A DNA stretch of 64,000 nucleotides from Bacillota bacterium. GTDB taxonomy: Bacteria; Bacillota; Clostridia; Acetivibrionales; DTU013. Positions 33,342 to 42,641 of the stretch are shown one piece after another (the first letter of the stretch is position 1; every line of letters begins with the position of its first letter). The position numbers and the translations under genes are program-made. The DNA is taken from contig JAEZCA010000035.1 in assembly GCA_023412665.1 (NCBI GenBank), positions 272,690 through 336,689 on the forward strand, given 5' to 3'. The notes beneath the pieces were generated by a model, which ran no database searches, was not told the origin of the DNA, and saw only the letters and a list, made by a program, of their open reading frames with translations.

Positions 33342-34133
33342 ATGGTGAAACCGTCAGAAGAGGCAGTCATCAGCATCAAAGCGTTGAAGAAGAGCTTTGG
33401 AGATAAAGAGGTCCTCCGGGGAATAGATTTGGATATATTCAAGGGACAGATCATTGGCTATATAGGTCCCAACGGCGCCGGCAAAAGCACTACCGTTAAG
33501 CTGATGCTGGGTATACTCGAAGGCTTTGAGGGCGAAATAAGGATCTTTGGCGAAGATATCAGAAACGGGAGCGTCGAGTATAAACGAAGGATCGGCTATG
33601 TTCCGGAGTCAGCTGATGTCTACGACAGCCTTACTGCCAGGGAGTACCTCACATTTATAGGCCAGATATACGGCCTTACTCATGATGCGGCAGATGCCAA
33701 GGCCTCAAAGCTGATGTCGCTTTTTGGGATCGAGGATGTGTACCAATCAAGGATATCCTCTTATTCCAAGGGTATGAAGCAAAAGCTTCTCATCATATCA
33801 AGCCTCCTGCACGATCCCGACATTCTCTTCTTTGACGAGCCTATGAGCGGCCTTGATGCAAACAGTGTCATGGTGTTCAAGGAGATCATGTCTTCGCTGG
33901 CAGCCCGGGGTAAAACGATATTCTACTCATCCCACATCATGGATGTCGTCGAAAAAATAAGCAGCAGGATCATATTGATAAGTGACGGACAGATAGTTGC
34001 CGACGGCACCTTTGACGAACTAAAGCAAAAAAGCAGTGAGGGCTCCCTTGAGGAGATATTCAACCAGCTCACCGGCTTCAACAGGCACAGGGAAATAGCC
34101 GATGAATTCATTTCTGTGGTAAAAGGGGTGTAG
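33342..34133 (+). CDS. ABC transporter ATP-binding protein (ABC-2 type exporter)
   Basis: A 263-residue ATPase: Walker A GPNGAGKSTT, Q-loop YVPE, signature SYSKGMKQKL, Walker B ILFFDEPMSGLD and H-loop SSHIMD. This CcmA/EcsA-like subfamily works with an ABC-2-like membrane partner, supplied by the next gene 3 bp downstream. ATG at 33342, with GGGG about 9 nt before it; TTG at 33336 and GTG at 33327 are alternatives. An extended -10 (TGGTATAAT) lies about 40 bp upstream. Substrate unknown. Confidence 0.9.
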   Translation: MVKPSEEAVISIKALKKSFGDKEVLRGIDLDIFKGQIIGYIGPNGAGKSTTVKLMLGILEGFEGEIRIFGEDIRNGSVEYKRRIGYVPESADVYDSLTAREYLTFIGQIYGLTHDAADAKASKLMSLFGIEDVYQSRISSYSKGMKQKLLIISSLLHDPDILFFDEPMSGLDANSVMVFKEIMSSLAARGKTIFYSSHIMDVVEKISSRIILISDGQIVADGTFDELKQKSSEGSLEEIFNQLTGFNRHREIADEFISVVKGV

Positions 34134-34136
34134 CTC

Positions 34137-35804
34137 GTGAGGGAATTTGGTCTTTTAAAGCTTTTGGACAGATTCAGCGGCATATTCAAACGATCAGGCA
34201 TAGACTATGGCATGCTCAGGCTGATACTTCAGCTTAAGCTTGTTATGGACACCCGGAGAGTACCTACAGTAATTGCAAATAACGCCAAAAGTAAAGAAGG
34301 AAAAAACAACTTCAAATCAAGCCTTTTTATCTATGCTTTTATGGGACTGTTTGCAGCATTGCTGATAGTGAACCCCTTCCCCATTTTTTACAAAATGAAC
34401 ATTTCGATCGGAATGATAATTTTTTTACTGATGTCTACTATGATTTCTGATTTTTCTTCAGTTTTGCTGGACGTCAGAGAAAAAAACATACTACTGCCAA
34501 GACCGATCACACCAAAAACGCTTAACGCAGCTAAAGTAATACATATTGTATATTACCTTTTTTACATCACCCTTGCTCTGGCCGGACCATCGCTGGTTAT
34601 AGGCACCTTCAGATACGGGCTGATCTTTCTCACTATATATTTGATAGAGCTCATCCTTATCTGCGCCTTTATAGTATTTTTCACATCAATACTCTATACG
34701 TTGATTTTAAGATTCTTTGACGGGGAAAGACTGAAGGATCTCATAAATTACTTTCAGATAACACTCTCAGTAGTGATGCTTATTTCATACCAGCTTATAG
34801 GACGTATATTTGATATTTCCGATGCAGTGATCACCTCATCGCCGGCATGGTGGCATTATATCATGCCTACAGCCTGGTTTGCGGCTCCTTTTTGCCTGTT
34901 CCTTGAGCATGAAAGGTCTTTATATAATATATGCCTTAGCATCGCAGCATTAGCCGTGCCTCTAATATCGCTGGTTTTATACATCAAAGCAGTCGTGCCC
35001 CATTTTGAGAAAAACCTGCAGAAGCTTAATACTCAAAATAGCAGAAAAAATGAGTCAAAAGGAGTCAAAGCTGCTGTCAATGAGAAAATTGCCGAGCTGC
35101 TATGTCCCGGAGACCACGAGAGGCTGTTCTATAAATTTACTCAGGATATAGCAGGAAATGAGAGGAAGCTCAAGCTTCGTCTGTACCCATCTTTAGCCTT
35201 CGCAGTTTTCATGCCGTTTGTGTTTATGCTAAATTTACTGGGCCACGGCAAAACAATAGTCGAGGTTTATAACAGCATATCAAGCGGTGTATATTACCTG
35301 GGGCTCTATTTTACAGGGATCATGCTCGGAAGCGCCATACTGATGCTAAAAAACAGCGAAAACTACAAGGGCGCCTGGATATACATGGCATTACCGCTTC
35401 AATCCCCTGCACCTGTTTTCAAGGGAGCCTTTAAGGGCTTCCTAATCAAGTTCACCATACCTGTATACCTGTTTACATCTTTAATTTTCATTATTCTGTA
35501 TGGTTTCAGGATCATACCCGATGTCCTGCTGATATTTTTCAATATGATGATATTGATACTGCTGATTTTCAAATTCTCAAAAAAGGAACTGCCATTCTAT
35601 AAGGATTTTCAGTACACTCAGGATGGAAATACAACAGGGCTCATCATGCTGTGCTTTTTTATAACAGCCTTGCTTGGCGGGGTACATTTCCTCGTTAATC
35701 TGGTTCCTTTTGGAGTTACAATAAACATGGCTGTATCGATCCTTATTGTCATACTCTTATGGAAGAGCAGCTTTAAGATCGCGTGGAAGGATGTATCTTA
35801 TTAG
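34137..35804 (+). CDS. ABC-2-like membrane partner of the upstream ATPase
   Basis: A 555-residue integral membrane protein with about twelve hydrophobic segments and a large charged loop near residues 290-345. No enzymatic motif is visible. It starts with GTG at 34137, 3 bp after the ATPase stop, with AAAGGGG overlapping the preceding gene. Size and pairing match the membrane component of two-gene exporters of the EcsAB/YhaQ-like kind. The N-terminal ~50 residues are soluble and basic. Substrate not inferable. Confidence 0.85.
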   Translation: MREFGLLKLLDRFSGIFKRSGIDYGMLRLILQLKLVMDTRRVPTVIANNAKSKEGKNNFKSSLFIYAFMGLFAALLIVNPFPIFYKMNISIGMIIFLLMSTMISDFSSVLLDVREKNILLPRPITPKTLNAAKVIHIVYYLFYITLALAGPSLVIGTFRYGLIFLTIYLIELILICAFIVFFTSILYTLILRFFDGERLKDLINYFQITLSVVMLISYQLIGRIFDISDAVITSSPAWWHYIMPTAWFAAPFCLFLEHERSLYNICLSIAALAVPLISLVLYIKAVVPHFEKNLQKLNTQNSRKNESKGVKAAVNEKIAELLCPGDHERLFYKFTQDIAGNERKLKLRLYPSLAFAVFMPFVFMLNLLGHGKTIVEVYNSISSGVYYLGLYFTGIMLGSAILMLKNSENYKGAWIYMALPLQSPAPVFKGAFKGFLIKFTIPVYLFTSLIFIILYGFRIIPDVLLIFFNMMILILLIFKFSKKELPFYKDFQYTQDGNTTGLIMLCFFITALLGGVHFLVNLVPFGVTINMAVSILIVILLWKSSFKIAWKDVSY

Positions 35805-35813
35805 CATACATCC

Positions 35814-36740
35814 TCAAACAATATTATACTTGCCTAGAAATTCTGCCACACGTGTAACATACGTTTTGTAGTCGACTTCGCTGGCAAGTCCATGCCCGGC
35901 ATCAGGTATAATAAGCAGCTCCTTTTCGCCTGCTGCTGCATCATAAAGCTGATTCACCATTTTATGAGGTACAAAGATGTCGCTTCCCCCATGTATAAAC
36001 AGTATCGGCAATCTGGTTTTTTTCACCTGCTCCAACGCAGATGCTTCTTTGAAAAAATATCCGGCTATGAGCTTGGAAAAAAGGCTCGTTGAATAAAGAA
36101 ACGGGAATGCAGGAAGATGATACAATCGCTTAAGCTGCCAGGATAATTCTTCAAAAGCAGAGGTATATGCACAGTCTGAAACAACAGCCTTGACCTGCGC
36201 CGGAAGGTTCTCTCCGGAGGTCATCAGCACCGTTGCTCCGCCCATGGAAATACCATGCAGTACAATGCTTGACTTCTCTCCGGTCAATTCTATTGCTTTA
36301 TCGATCCATTTTAAGTAATCCTTTCGGTCAAGCCAGCCAAAACCTATATATTTACCTTCACTCTTGCCGTGAGCACGTGCATCCGGCACCAGGACATTAA
36401 AACCCAAATCCTCATGATAGAATTTGGCAAAGCCGTGCATATGAAATGCTTTGCTGGTGTAACCGTGAGCTAGTATTACAGTTCTGTTGGAGCTCTGGCC
36501 GGCCTTTATGAAATATCCATGGAGTTTTAATCCGTCATCGGCATTAATGACTACATCTTCATATCCATGCTCCTGCATCCAGTTTTCCGGAGATCCCATT
36601 ATCTTGTATGCACTAGGGTCCATATCAGGACTTTTTTCAAAGACATCCTTCTTGCTTCTGACAACGGCCTGACGAAAAAAGTAATACGAAGCACCGATAT
36701 ATAAAAGCATTAAAAACACAATAATTAATACAATCAGCAT
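35814..36740 (-). CDS. Membrane-anchored alpha/beta hydrolase
   Basis: A 308-residue protein with an N-terminal helix (residues 1-20) and an alpha/beta hydrolase domain. Visible: VILAHGYTSKAFHMHGFA, oxyanion region PDARAHGKSEGKY, nucleophile GISMGGA, an acid in FIHGGSDIFVPH and the catalytic His in PDAGHGLASEVD. It belongs to the YqkD/BAAT-like group of Firmicutes esterases. Substrate unknown. It ends 10 bp from the convergent ABC membrane gene. Confidence 0.88.
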   Translation of the reverse strand: MLIVLIIVFLMLLYIGASYYFFRQAVVRSKKDVFEKSPDMDPSAYKIMGSPENWMQEHGYEDVVINADDGLKLHGYFIKAGQSSNRTVILAHGYTSKAFHMHGFAKFYHEDLGFNVLVPDARAHGKSEGKYIGFGWLDRKDYLKWIDKAIELTGEKSSIVLHGISMGGATVLMTSGENLPAQVKAVVSDCAYTSAFEELSWQLKRLYHLPAFPFLYSTSLFSKLIAGYFFKEASALEQVKKTRLPILFIHGGSDIFVPHKMVNQLYDAAAGEKELLIIPDAGHGLASEVDYKTYVTRVAEFLGKYNIV

Positions 36741-37010
36741 GCTGATCCCCCTTTATTAAATGGCACCGCCCTTTTAATACTCTCTGCAATGAAAATAAAC
36801 AATATACCATACGATATAATTATACACCCCTCACAGTCAATATGGTCAACTACAGGTTCGCACGTCTATACATATCAAATATATTTTCCCTCTGTTTTAG
36901 TATTATTTGGTATCGCAAAGTCAATAATATCTGGCAAGACTTCCAGCCGCTCATATATTCATGGACATGCGAATATAAATATACTGATTATCCTACTTGG
37001 GAGGTTAAGC

Positions 37011-37184
37011 ATGAGTTTAAATGAATTCAAACACAAATACAACCTTATTTACAGGTTTGTAAAAAAAATGAATGCCGAGGATATCCCCGGCAATGTCAAG
37101 CCAATCATGCTAAAGCTATATGCAAGCTCACTGAAGATCCGCATCTCTGACAAAATGGCACAGGATTTGATTCAAACCGCATAG
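37011..37184 (+). CDS. Small basic helical protein (57 aa), unknown
   Basis: A 57-residue protein. The start is ATG at 37011 with GGGAGG 8 nt upstream, one of the clearest ribosome sites in this region. An in-frame ORF begins at 36789 but has no such site. The sequence has alternating basic and hydrophobic residues (NLIYRFVKKMNAEDIPGNVK) and looks helical. I do not recognise it. Isolated on the plus strand between two minus-strand genes. Confidence 0.6.
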   Translation: MSLNEFKHKYNLIYRFVKKMNAEDIPGNVKPIMLKLYASSLKIRISDKMAQDLIQTA

Positions 37185-37212
37185 TTTTTTACTATGCTTT
37201 TTCATCCTCTTT

Positions 37213-37581
37213 CTAATCCTCACTCTTGCTATTTGACTGTATCACCCCACGGATCATCAGTCCCACGCCAACTGCCGCACATCCAAACATAAGTATGGTC
37301 ACATACAGGTTTGTGGGCTTGAAATAGATTTCCAGCCCCAGCAGCAATCCCAGCAGTATTGTGGCCAGGCCGAAACCTATCAGTATCCAGCCCCATATCT
37401 GTTTTTTCATAGCGAACAAAAGTATTATTCCAATCAGAACCGGAATCAGCATTACTCCGAAAGGAGGATTATACCCGCCTGTCAATCCGCCTAAATTAAA
37501 GCCTGTTCTTACAACAGTATTTTGTGTTATGAGAAAAACACCCAACACAAAAAAGGCTATCCCCGCAAGCAGATTTTTCAT
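37213..37581 (-). CDS. Small four-helix membrane protein
   Basis: A 122-residue protein that is almost entirely hydrophobic: about four membrane helices (residues 4-22, 42-58, 63-84, 94-113) with a short acidic C-terminus (QSNSKSED). The motif GGYNPPFGVMLIPVLIG is in a loop. The ATG at 37581 follows AGGCGG. Resembles small DUF-type envelope membrane proteins; function unknown. Confidence 0.7.
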   Translation of the reverse strand: MKNLLAGIAFFVLGVFLITQNTVVRTGFNLGGLTGGYNPPFGVMLIPVLIGIILLFAMKKQIWGWILIGFGLATILLGLLLGLEIYFKPTNLYVTILMFGCAAVGVGLMIRGVIQSNSKSED

Positions 37582-37641
37582 GATTCCGCCTACCCCCATT
37601 CAACTATTTGCGCAAAATATTATGTACACTGTTAAATATTA

Positions 37642-37740
37642 TCAAAATTCACTCACTCTTTCAAGCCATTCGATGACAAGGGAATTCATCAATTCCTCCT
37701 GCTCGATCTGCAGATTATGTCCTGCCTTGTCAAGTACGGC
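37642..37740 (-). pseudogene. C-terminal remnant of an alpha/beta hydrolase
   Basis: Between two genes, the minus strand encodes LAVLDKAGHNLQIEQEELMN then SLVIEWLERVSEF and a stop. This matches the C-terminus of alpha/beta hydrolases, including the catalytic His (DKAGHN). The frame continues upstream a little but without family-like sequence and with no start, so only about 33-40 codons remain. It is a decayed gene end, not a new small gene. Confidence 0.65.
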
Positions 37741-37786
37741 AAGTGTTAGGCTTGAGTAAACAAAAATAGTTTGCTGTAATTGTATA

Positions 37787-37820
37787 ATGAAAAATGGTCT
37801 ACTTAGTGGCCATTTTTTAT
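37787..37820 (-). terminator. Terminator after the DUF4003 gene
   Basis: The minus-strand stem AAAAATGG/CCATTTTT closes a loop of about 12 nt and ends in T. It is A/T-rich in both arms and could work in either direction. Confidence 0.6.
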
Positions 37821-37840
37821 ACTGTCAGGCGATAAATGAT

Positions 37841-38833
37841 TTATGAAGATGCTGCTGCCGCCGATGCACTTGCTGCGCACGCTGCTGATATTGCCGCAGT
37901 CTGCTGGGCTATGATTATTGCTGCAATGCTATTTCCCAATGTCACCTGCAGGAGCCCTTTCTCAACACCCTCAAGATAGTAATCCGAAACCAGTGAAGCG
38001 GCCAGGATCGATCTAGTATTCCTGTCAAGACTCCAAAAACCATACCCGTCTTTAGTATAAATGTAGTCATATCCCTGCGTTACTTCTTCTACTATTTTGT
38101 CAGTATCAGGTGCAATAAGAGACAGCACTCCAACTGAGGCCAGACCATAATAATTCAGGTTGCATTTCCTGTCCTTGAGTTCCTTGAATATCTTTATTGC
38201 CTTGTGGCATTTCGATCTGGTTTCCTCTTCACCAAGAGCCAATACATGTGACAGAGTCTGCAGATAGTTGCCTTTGTACATGCCTCCTTTATTGAGAGTG
38301 TGGTAGCAGCTTTCGATTTCCTCCGATGTGCTATCCACATCCATATCGGTAGTCGCCAGTATTGCGGCATGGACATAATCATCGGTGGATGTTATCCAGA
38401 AATGCTTTTCTCTCATTTTACTATAGAAGGCTTTCATTCTGTCAATTCTGTGATCCCAGTCTTCGGCAGGCGCTGTCTTTGCTATTGTGAATGCGCTCAG
38501 CGGCAGCTGGGTACTGTTATGGAAACCTGAATCCCTGAGCTTTTTATACAGGTTTGCTACATTTGCAAACAGCTGCTGATAATTACCTTCCAGGCATAAC
38601 AGACTGGATATGATCTGCAGGTTTGTCCCCCTGAATTGAGATACCCAGCTTGTTTCTTCCTTCAGGTGCTTTCTGACATCACGGAGCAAATCGGGATTTA
38701 CTCTTACACCTTTTGTTGTATGAACCATAGCCCCGAAGTGATTTACCAAGCTGGCCTCCCATTTGAAGTTTCTCTTCAGTATCATATAGTTCTCTGCAAG
38801 CAAGTCAGCTTTCAGCTTTAATAATTCATCCAT
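37841..38833 (-). CDS. DUF4003 family protein
   Basis: A 330-residue, mostly helical soluble protein of the DUF4003 family, known in Bacillota without assigned role. Sequence marks include LLRDVRKHLKEETSW, TQLPLSAFTIAKTA, YYGLASVGVLSLIAPD and RNTRSILAASLVSDYY. The Ala/Ser-rich C-terminal tail (ISAACAASASAAAASS) is low complexity. No catalytic motif is evident. An extended -10 (TGGTATAAT, 38877-38885) lies about 45 bp upstream on this strand. A terminator-like hairpin follows. Confidence 0.85.
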   Translation of the reverse strand: MDELLKLKADLLAENYMILKRNFKWEASLVNHFGAMVHTTKGVRVNPDLLRDVRKHLKEETSWVSQFRGTNLQIISSLLCLEGNYQQLFANVANLYKKLRDSGFHNSTQLPLSAFTIAKTAPAEDWDHRIDRMKAFYSKMREKHFWITSTDDYVHAAILATTDMDVDSTSEEIESCYHTLNKGGMYKGNYLQTLSHVLALGEEETRSKCHKAIKIFKELKDRKCNLNYYGLASVGVLSLIAPDTDKIVEEVTQGYDYIYTKDGYGFWSLDRNTRSILAASLVSDYYLEGVEKGLLQVTLGNSIAAIIIAQQTAAISAACAASASAAAASS

Positions 38834-38934
38834 AAAAGCACCTCCTTAACCATAAATCTCAACGGCCTGCTTACTCATTATACCAACTATACCCTATAAA
38901 GGTCTGTACCAGTTCTTAATTACTCATTAGCACT

Positions 38935-39726
38935 TTAACTGTGCCAGCTACTATTTAGGAAAATCCAAGGGCAAAGTTTCTTCTCCAACAGATCAATACA
39001 CTTAAAAAGGACTGTCCCCATAATGCTAAGCGCTAATATACCGGCGAACATCTGAACATAGTCCGCCATTATCCAGCAGTTCATTATGAAGTAGCCTATC
39101 CCGAATCGTGTAGCAAAATTCTCACTGAAGAATAGTGCGGCAATGCTTATTCCGATGCTGACTCTCAGTGCCGAAATGATTTTAGGCAAAACCGATGGAA
39201 ACACCAGATGGATATATGTTTGCTTCCTGCTCAGTCCGAGAGATTTTACTGAAAATGCAAGCTCAGTGGGTATTTCCTTTACTCCGTCTCTTGTAGCAAG
39301 CATGATCTGAAAGAAAATTATTGTGGTAATGAGAATTATTTTAGTTATGTCGCCAAGGCCGAATAATATCATAAAAACAGGCAGGAATGCTATCTTTGGA
39401 AGTGGATAAAGAATATAGGCAATGGGCGAGATAATAAAATCCGCTGCCTTATTCATACCTGTCAGCAAACCCAGAGTCACACCAAATATCATTGATATGG
39501 ATACTGCTGCAAGGATCCTCATTAAGCTATATAGCACATGAATCAGCATATCTCCCTGAATGAGCCGGATAAACTCAACAGCTGTCGCGTAGGGACTCGG
39601 AATGATATTAGAATTGACTGCCAGATGAAGTACATACCATAAAAGCAGAATAACAGCAGAGCCATATATCGTTCTGCTATAAACGAAGCTTTTCAGTGCT
39701 TTAGCTATTGCATACCGTCTCTTCAT
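38935..39726 (-). CDS. NitT/TauT-type ABC transporter permease
   Basis: A 263-residue permease with six membrane helices. The binding-protein-dependent transport loop is visible (AFSVKSLGLSRKQTYIHLVF), the EAA-like motif in which it docks onto the ATPase. It is the third gene of an importer with the ATPase upstream (4-nt overlap) and a lipoprotein receptor. The family imports nitrate, sulfonates, taurine or thiamine precursors; the substrate here is unknown. Confidence 0.93.
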   Translation of the reverse strand: MKRRYAIAKALKSFVYSRTIYGSAVILLLWYVLHLAVNSNIIPSPYATAVEFIRLIQGDMLIHVLYSLMRILAAVSISMIFGVTLGLLTGMNKAADFIISPIAYILYPLPKIAFLPVFMILFGLGDITKIILITTIIFFQIMLATRDGVKEIPTELAFSVKSLGLSRKQTYIHLVFPSVLPKIISALRVSIGISIAALFFSENFATRFGIGYFIMNCWIMADYVQMFAGILALSIMGTVLFKCIDLLEKKLCPWIFLNSSWHS

Positions 39727-40457
39727 TCTGCCTCTCCTCCATCCAACAACTTCCTTAAATCCAGACAGAGTCGGTAATATTCTTCTTTCGATCTGAGGTT
39801 TTCATCTCCAAAAAGCGGATTATCAATAATGTGCTTTATGTGGGCACGCTCCATTACAACGATTTTTCGGCCAAGGAATATGGCCTCTTCAATACTGTGT
39901 GTTACAACCACCATTGTCATCGGTCTCTTTTTATACAGCCTGAGTATAAGATCCTGCAGATGCTCTCTTGTAATCGTATCAAGCGATGATGAGGCCTCGT
40001 CGATCAGCAGCAGGTCCGGTTCCAGCACAAGTGTTCGTGCAATGGCAGCCCTTTGCTTCTGCCCCCCGCTCAATTGGGCAGGATACTTGTTTCTGTGTTC
40101 AAATATTCCAAGCTCTGTTAGAATGGATGAGACTTTTTGATCAATAACCTCTTTATCCTTTCCTCTTGACCTGAGTCCCAAAGCAACATTCTTAAAAACG
40201 GTTTTCCATGGCAAAAGCCCACCATGCTGGAGAATAACACCTGTTTCTTTCCTGATTCCGCGAAGCACTTCCCCATTAATGAGGACTTGTCCCTCGCAGG
40301 GAGGCAGCAGGCCCGCCAATGTATACAGCAAAGTTGTCTTTCCGCATCCAGAAGGCCCTATGACTGCACATGCCGAATAAACAGGAATGTTGAGATTCAC
40401 ATCCTTTAGTGCAGTTTCGATGCCATAACTGACCCCAAGCCCGCTGACCTGTATCAT
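39723..40457 (-). CDS. NitT/TauT-type ABC transporter ATP-binding protein
   Basis: A 244-residue ATPase: Walker A GPSGCGKTT, Q-loop ILQHGGLLPW, signature LSGGQKQRA, Walker B LLLIDEASSSLD and H-loop VVTHSIEEA. It overlaps the permease start and the receptor end by 4 nt each, so all three are coupled. Of the SsuB/TauB type. Confidence 0.95.
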   Translation of the reverse strand: MIQVSGLGVSYGIETALKDVNLNIPVYSACAVIGPSGCGKTTLLYTLAGLLPPCEGQVLINGEVLRGIRKETGVILQHGGLLPWKTVFKNVALGLRSRGKDKEVIDQKVSSILTELGIFEHRNKYPAQLSGGQKQRAAIARTLVLEPDLLLIDEASSSLDTITREHLQDLILRLYKKRPMTMVVVTHSIEEAIFLGRKIVVMERAHIKHIIDNPLFGDENLRSKEEYYRLCLDLRKLLDGGEAE

Positions 40458-41371
40458 TCTCTCGTATACTTCCTCTCGATAAGATCTTCAGCTGTGACCT
40501 TCAGCTGTTTATTGACTGTGACCGAGGTCCAATCAATCACTTTTTGAATATATTCCAAGTCCGGAAGTGTTGCTTTTGTAAATTCGGGCAGAATAATCCG
40601 CTCTTTTATTTCAGGCTTTAAATTCGGTATCTTTTCGATCAATAAATCCCTGGCTTGTGCGGGATCTTTCTTAAGTTCATCCACAGCTTTGTTATAAGCC
40701 CGGTGAAATAAAAGTATGGCATCATTCTTTTCTTTCATTGCCTTGCCGGTAAACACTGCAACATCAGGGCAGTATCCCGCTTCAGGCTCATATATCCTTT
40801 TTGCCAGTCCATTCAGCTCACCCATGGATGCCATAGGTTCGGGGAAGAGCCCCATGTCCAGCTCACCGCTGCCTATAGCAGCCAGCCTTGCCGGTATTTC
40901 ATTTATGAAAACCTTCTCAATTTCGTACTTATCCGACAGCCATTCATCGATGAGGAAGTTTGTCACACTGACCTCCATCATGCCCACCTTGACTTTTTGC
41001 TTATCCTCGCTGCCTTCCTTCATGAGAACAGGGAAAACACCATTTGTCATCGTAGTAGCTTTAATGTCGAACCCGCTTTCAACATTAGTTGCAACTGCGA
41101 TCAGATCAGTTATTGCTCCATCAATGGACTTAGTCTGCAAAGCGCTCTGCCTGTCCTGTGCATTGCTGAATACCTGCAGCTCTACCTTGAGCCCAAGTTC
41201 ATTGTAATATCCGTTTTTCTCTGCTAATAAAAAAGGCGCAGCATCGACTGCGGGCATGAGCCCGAATTTGAGAGACATTTTTTCATTCTGTGACCTGCCT
41301 GAGGTGCTGCAGCCCGATAATAGGACTGCTAAAAGTGTAATAAATGTTATGATCCTGCCTGGTTTACTCAT
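40454..41371 (-). CDS. NitT/TauT-type substrate-binding lipoprotein
   Basis: A 305-residue lipoprotein receptor with signal TLLAVLLSG-C. The mature part is a type II binding protein of the NMT1/SsuA family (KFGLMPAVDAAPFLLAEKNG, then ELGLKVELQVFSN and DGAITDLIAV). The ATG at 41371 has AAAGGGAG upstream; the longer frame is not used. It overlaps the ATPase start by 4 nt. The ligand cannot be read from sequence. Confidence 0.92.
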   Translation of the reverse strand: MSKPGRIITFITLLAVLLSGCSTSGRSQNEKMSLKFGLMPAVDAAPFLLAEKNGYYNELGLKVELQVFSNAQDRQSALQTKSIDGAITDLIAVATNVESGFDIKATTMTNGVFPVLMKEGSEDKQKVKVGMMEVSVTNFLIDEWLSDKYEIEKVFINEIPARLAAIGSGELDMGLFPEPMASMGELNGLAKRIYEPEAGYCPDVAVFTGKAMKEKNDAILLFHRAYNKAVDELKKDPAQARDLLIEKIPNLKPEIKERIILPEFTKATLPDLEYIQKVIDWTSVTVNKQLKVTAEDLIERKYTRE

Positions 41372-41498
41372 GGTTCTCCCTTTCTGTCCTGTAAATATCT
41401 CTGGTTTTAGGTTATTCATATAGATACAGACTATTCCGTCATATAGCTTTCAAGAATACTGATGCTTTAATAAGTGTTGCTTTTTGCAAGGCGATACT

Positions 41499-41999
41499 TT
41501 ACCCTGTCAGCTTTTTATACTCATCCAGAACCCTTGAAAGCAGACGGATAAACTGTCTGATTTCCTCATCCCGGATTAGAAATCGAAATGCATTGATAAC
41601 ATTCCTTTTAAAGGTTTTATCTATTTTCAGATCGGTGAACTCCATCAAAAGAGGGCACAGGTACTTTGCTCTGGGATCTTCGATCACAGTGAGTCTTCCG
41701 CTTTCATCAATATAAGGCACATAGGGAAAAATCCTGCAGGCCAGGGGCCTGAATTTCCGCTGGCATTTACCTTCACAGACTGCAAAAAGAACATCCGTAT
41801 TTTGTATCTTATCTTTCCGTATACACAAAAAGTCTTCCCGGCTGTCTAATAGTACTTCTTCACCCGGGTAGAGGCACATGCCCATATCACTGTCGCCCGA
41901 ACAGCATTTACTGCTGCATAGAAGACCGCAGTCAAATTTTAAAGGAGTCGAGTGTGCCAGTAATCTATATGCTTTCTTGTATAATACTTTCTTGTACAC
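41499..41999 (-). CDS. YkgJ-family cysteine-cluster protein
   Basis: A 166-residue protein with two Cys groups: CGLLCSSKCCSGDSDMGMC near the N-terminus and CEGKCQRKFRPLACRIFPY further on, a layout of the YkgJ family, thought to bind zinc or an Fe-S cluster. The helical C-terminus (NVINAFRFLIRDEEIRQF) lacks a known fold. Start GTG at 41999 with GAGAGG 7 nt upstream; an ATG five codons earlier has no ribosome site. Function unknown. Confidence 0.8.
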   Translation of the reverse strand: MYKKVLYKKAYRLLAHSTPLKFDCGLLCSSKCCSGDSDMGMCLYPGEEVLLDSREDFLCIRKDKIQNTDVLFAVCEGKCQRKFRPLACRIFPYVPYIDESGRLTVIEDPRAKYLCPLLMEFTDLKIDKTFKRNVINAFRFLIRDEEIRQFIRLLSRVLDEYKKLTG

Positions 42000-42117
42000 T
42001 GTAGTACCTCTCAATGTCTGTTTCTCTTAAAACTTTACATGTTAGAAACATACAATTGGTTAGCCCTTCATTGTATCCTCCAACTGAGAATTTTAAGACA
42101 GCAAATTAGTATGGATC

Positions 42118-42597
42118 TCACTTATGGTACGTCTCACCATTATTGATTTTGAATGCACGAAATATCTGTTCCAGCAATATCAGGCGGGTCAATTGATGCG
42201 GGAAGGTCATATCGGATAATGATAACCTCAAATCAGCTTTGTTTGCCAACTCTGCATCGATACCCAGGGATCCTCCGATAATAAAGGTAATGTTGGATTT
42301 TCCGCTTGAAAGGCAGTTTTGGAGAGCCGATGCAAATTCTTCGGAGCTCTTTTTCGCTCCTTTAACATCAAGAACTATAAGGAATGTCCCATCCTTTGCC
42401 TTGCCCAATATTCTGGTAGCTTCCTTCTTCTTTATCTGCTCCTCCTGCGCCGGGCTCAATGACTCAGGAGCCTGTTCATCCTCCACTTCAATGAGCTGCA
42501 AATCGCAAAACCGCGAAAGACGCTTTGTGTACTCTGCAATTCCCTCTTTCAAATAACGTTCCTTTAGTTTTCCGACTGCAATAATCGTTACTTTCAT
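42118..42597 (-). CDS. rlmH: 23S rRNA pseudouridine-1915 N3-methyltransferase
   Basis: A 159-residue SPOUT methyltransferase that modifies helix 69 of 23S rRNA. Visible: VTIIAVGKLKERYLKEGIAE at the start, the knotted SAM-binding FIIGGSLGIDAELANKA, LSLSDMTFPHQLTRLILLEQ and YRAFKI-like end (RAFKINNGETYHK). Length is exactly typical. Located downstream of yycJ, as in many Bacillota (walRK-yycHIJ ... rlmH). Confidence 0.97.
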   Translation of the reverse strand: MKVTIIAVGKLKERYLKEGIAEYTKRLSRFCDLQLIEVEDEQAPESLSPAQEEQIKKKEATRILGKAKDGTFLIVLDVKGAKKSSEEFASALQNCLSSGKSNITFIIGGSLGIDAELANKADLRLSLSDMTFPHQLTRLILLEQIFRAFKINNGETYHK

Positions 42598-42641
42598 AAA
42601 TACCTTCCACTACAGAAAAACATTCCGTCCTGCATCGTTAG

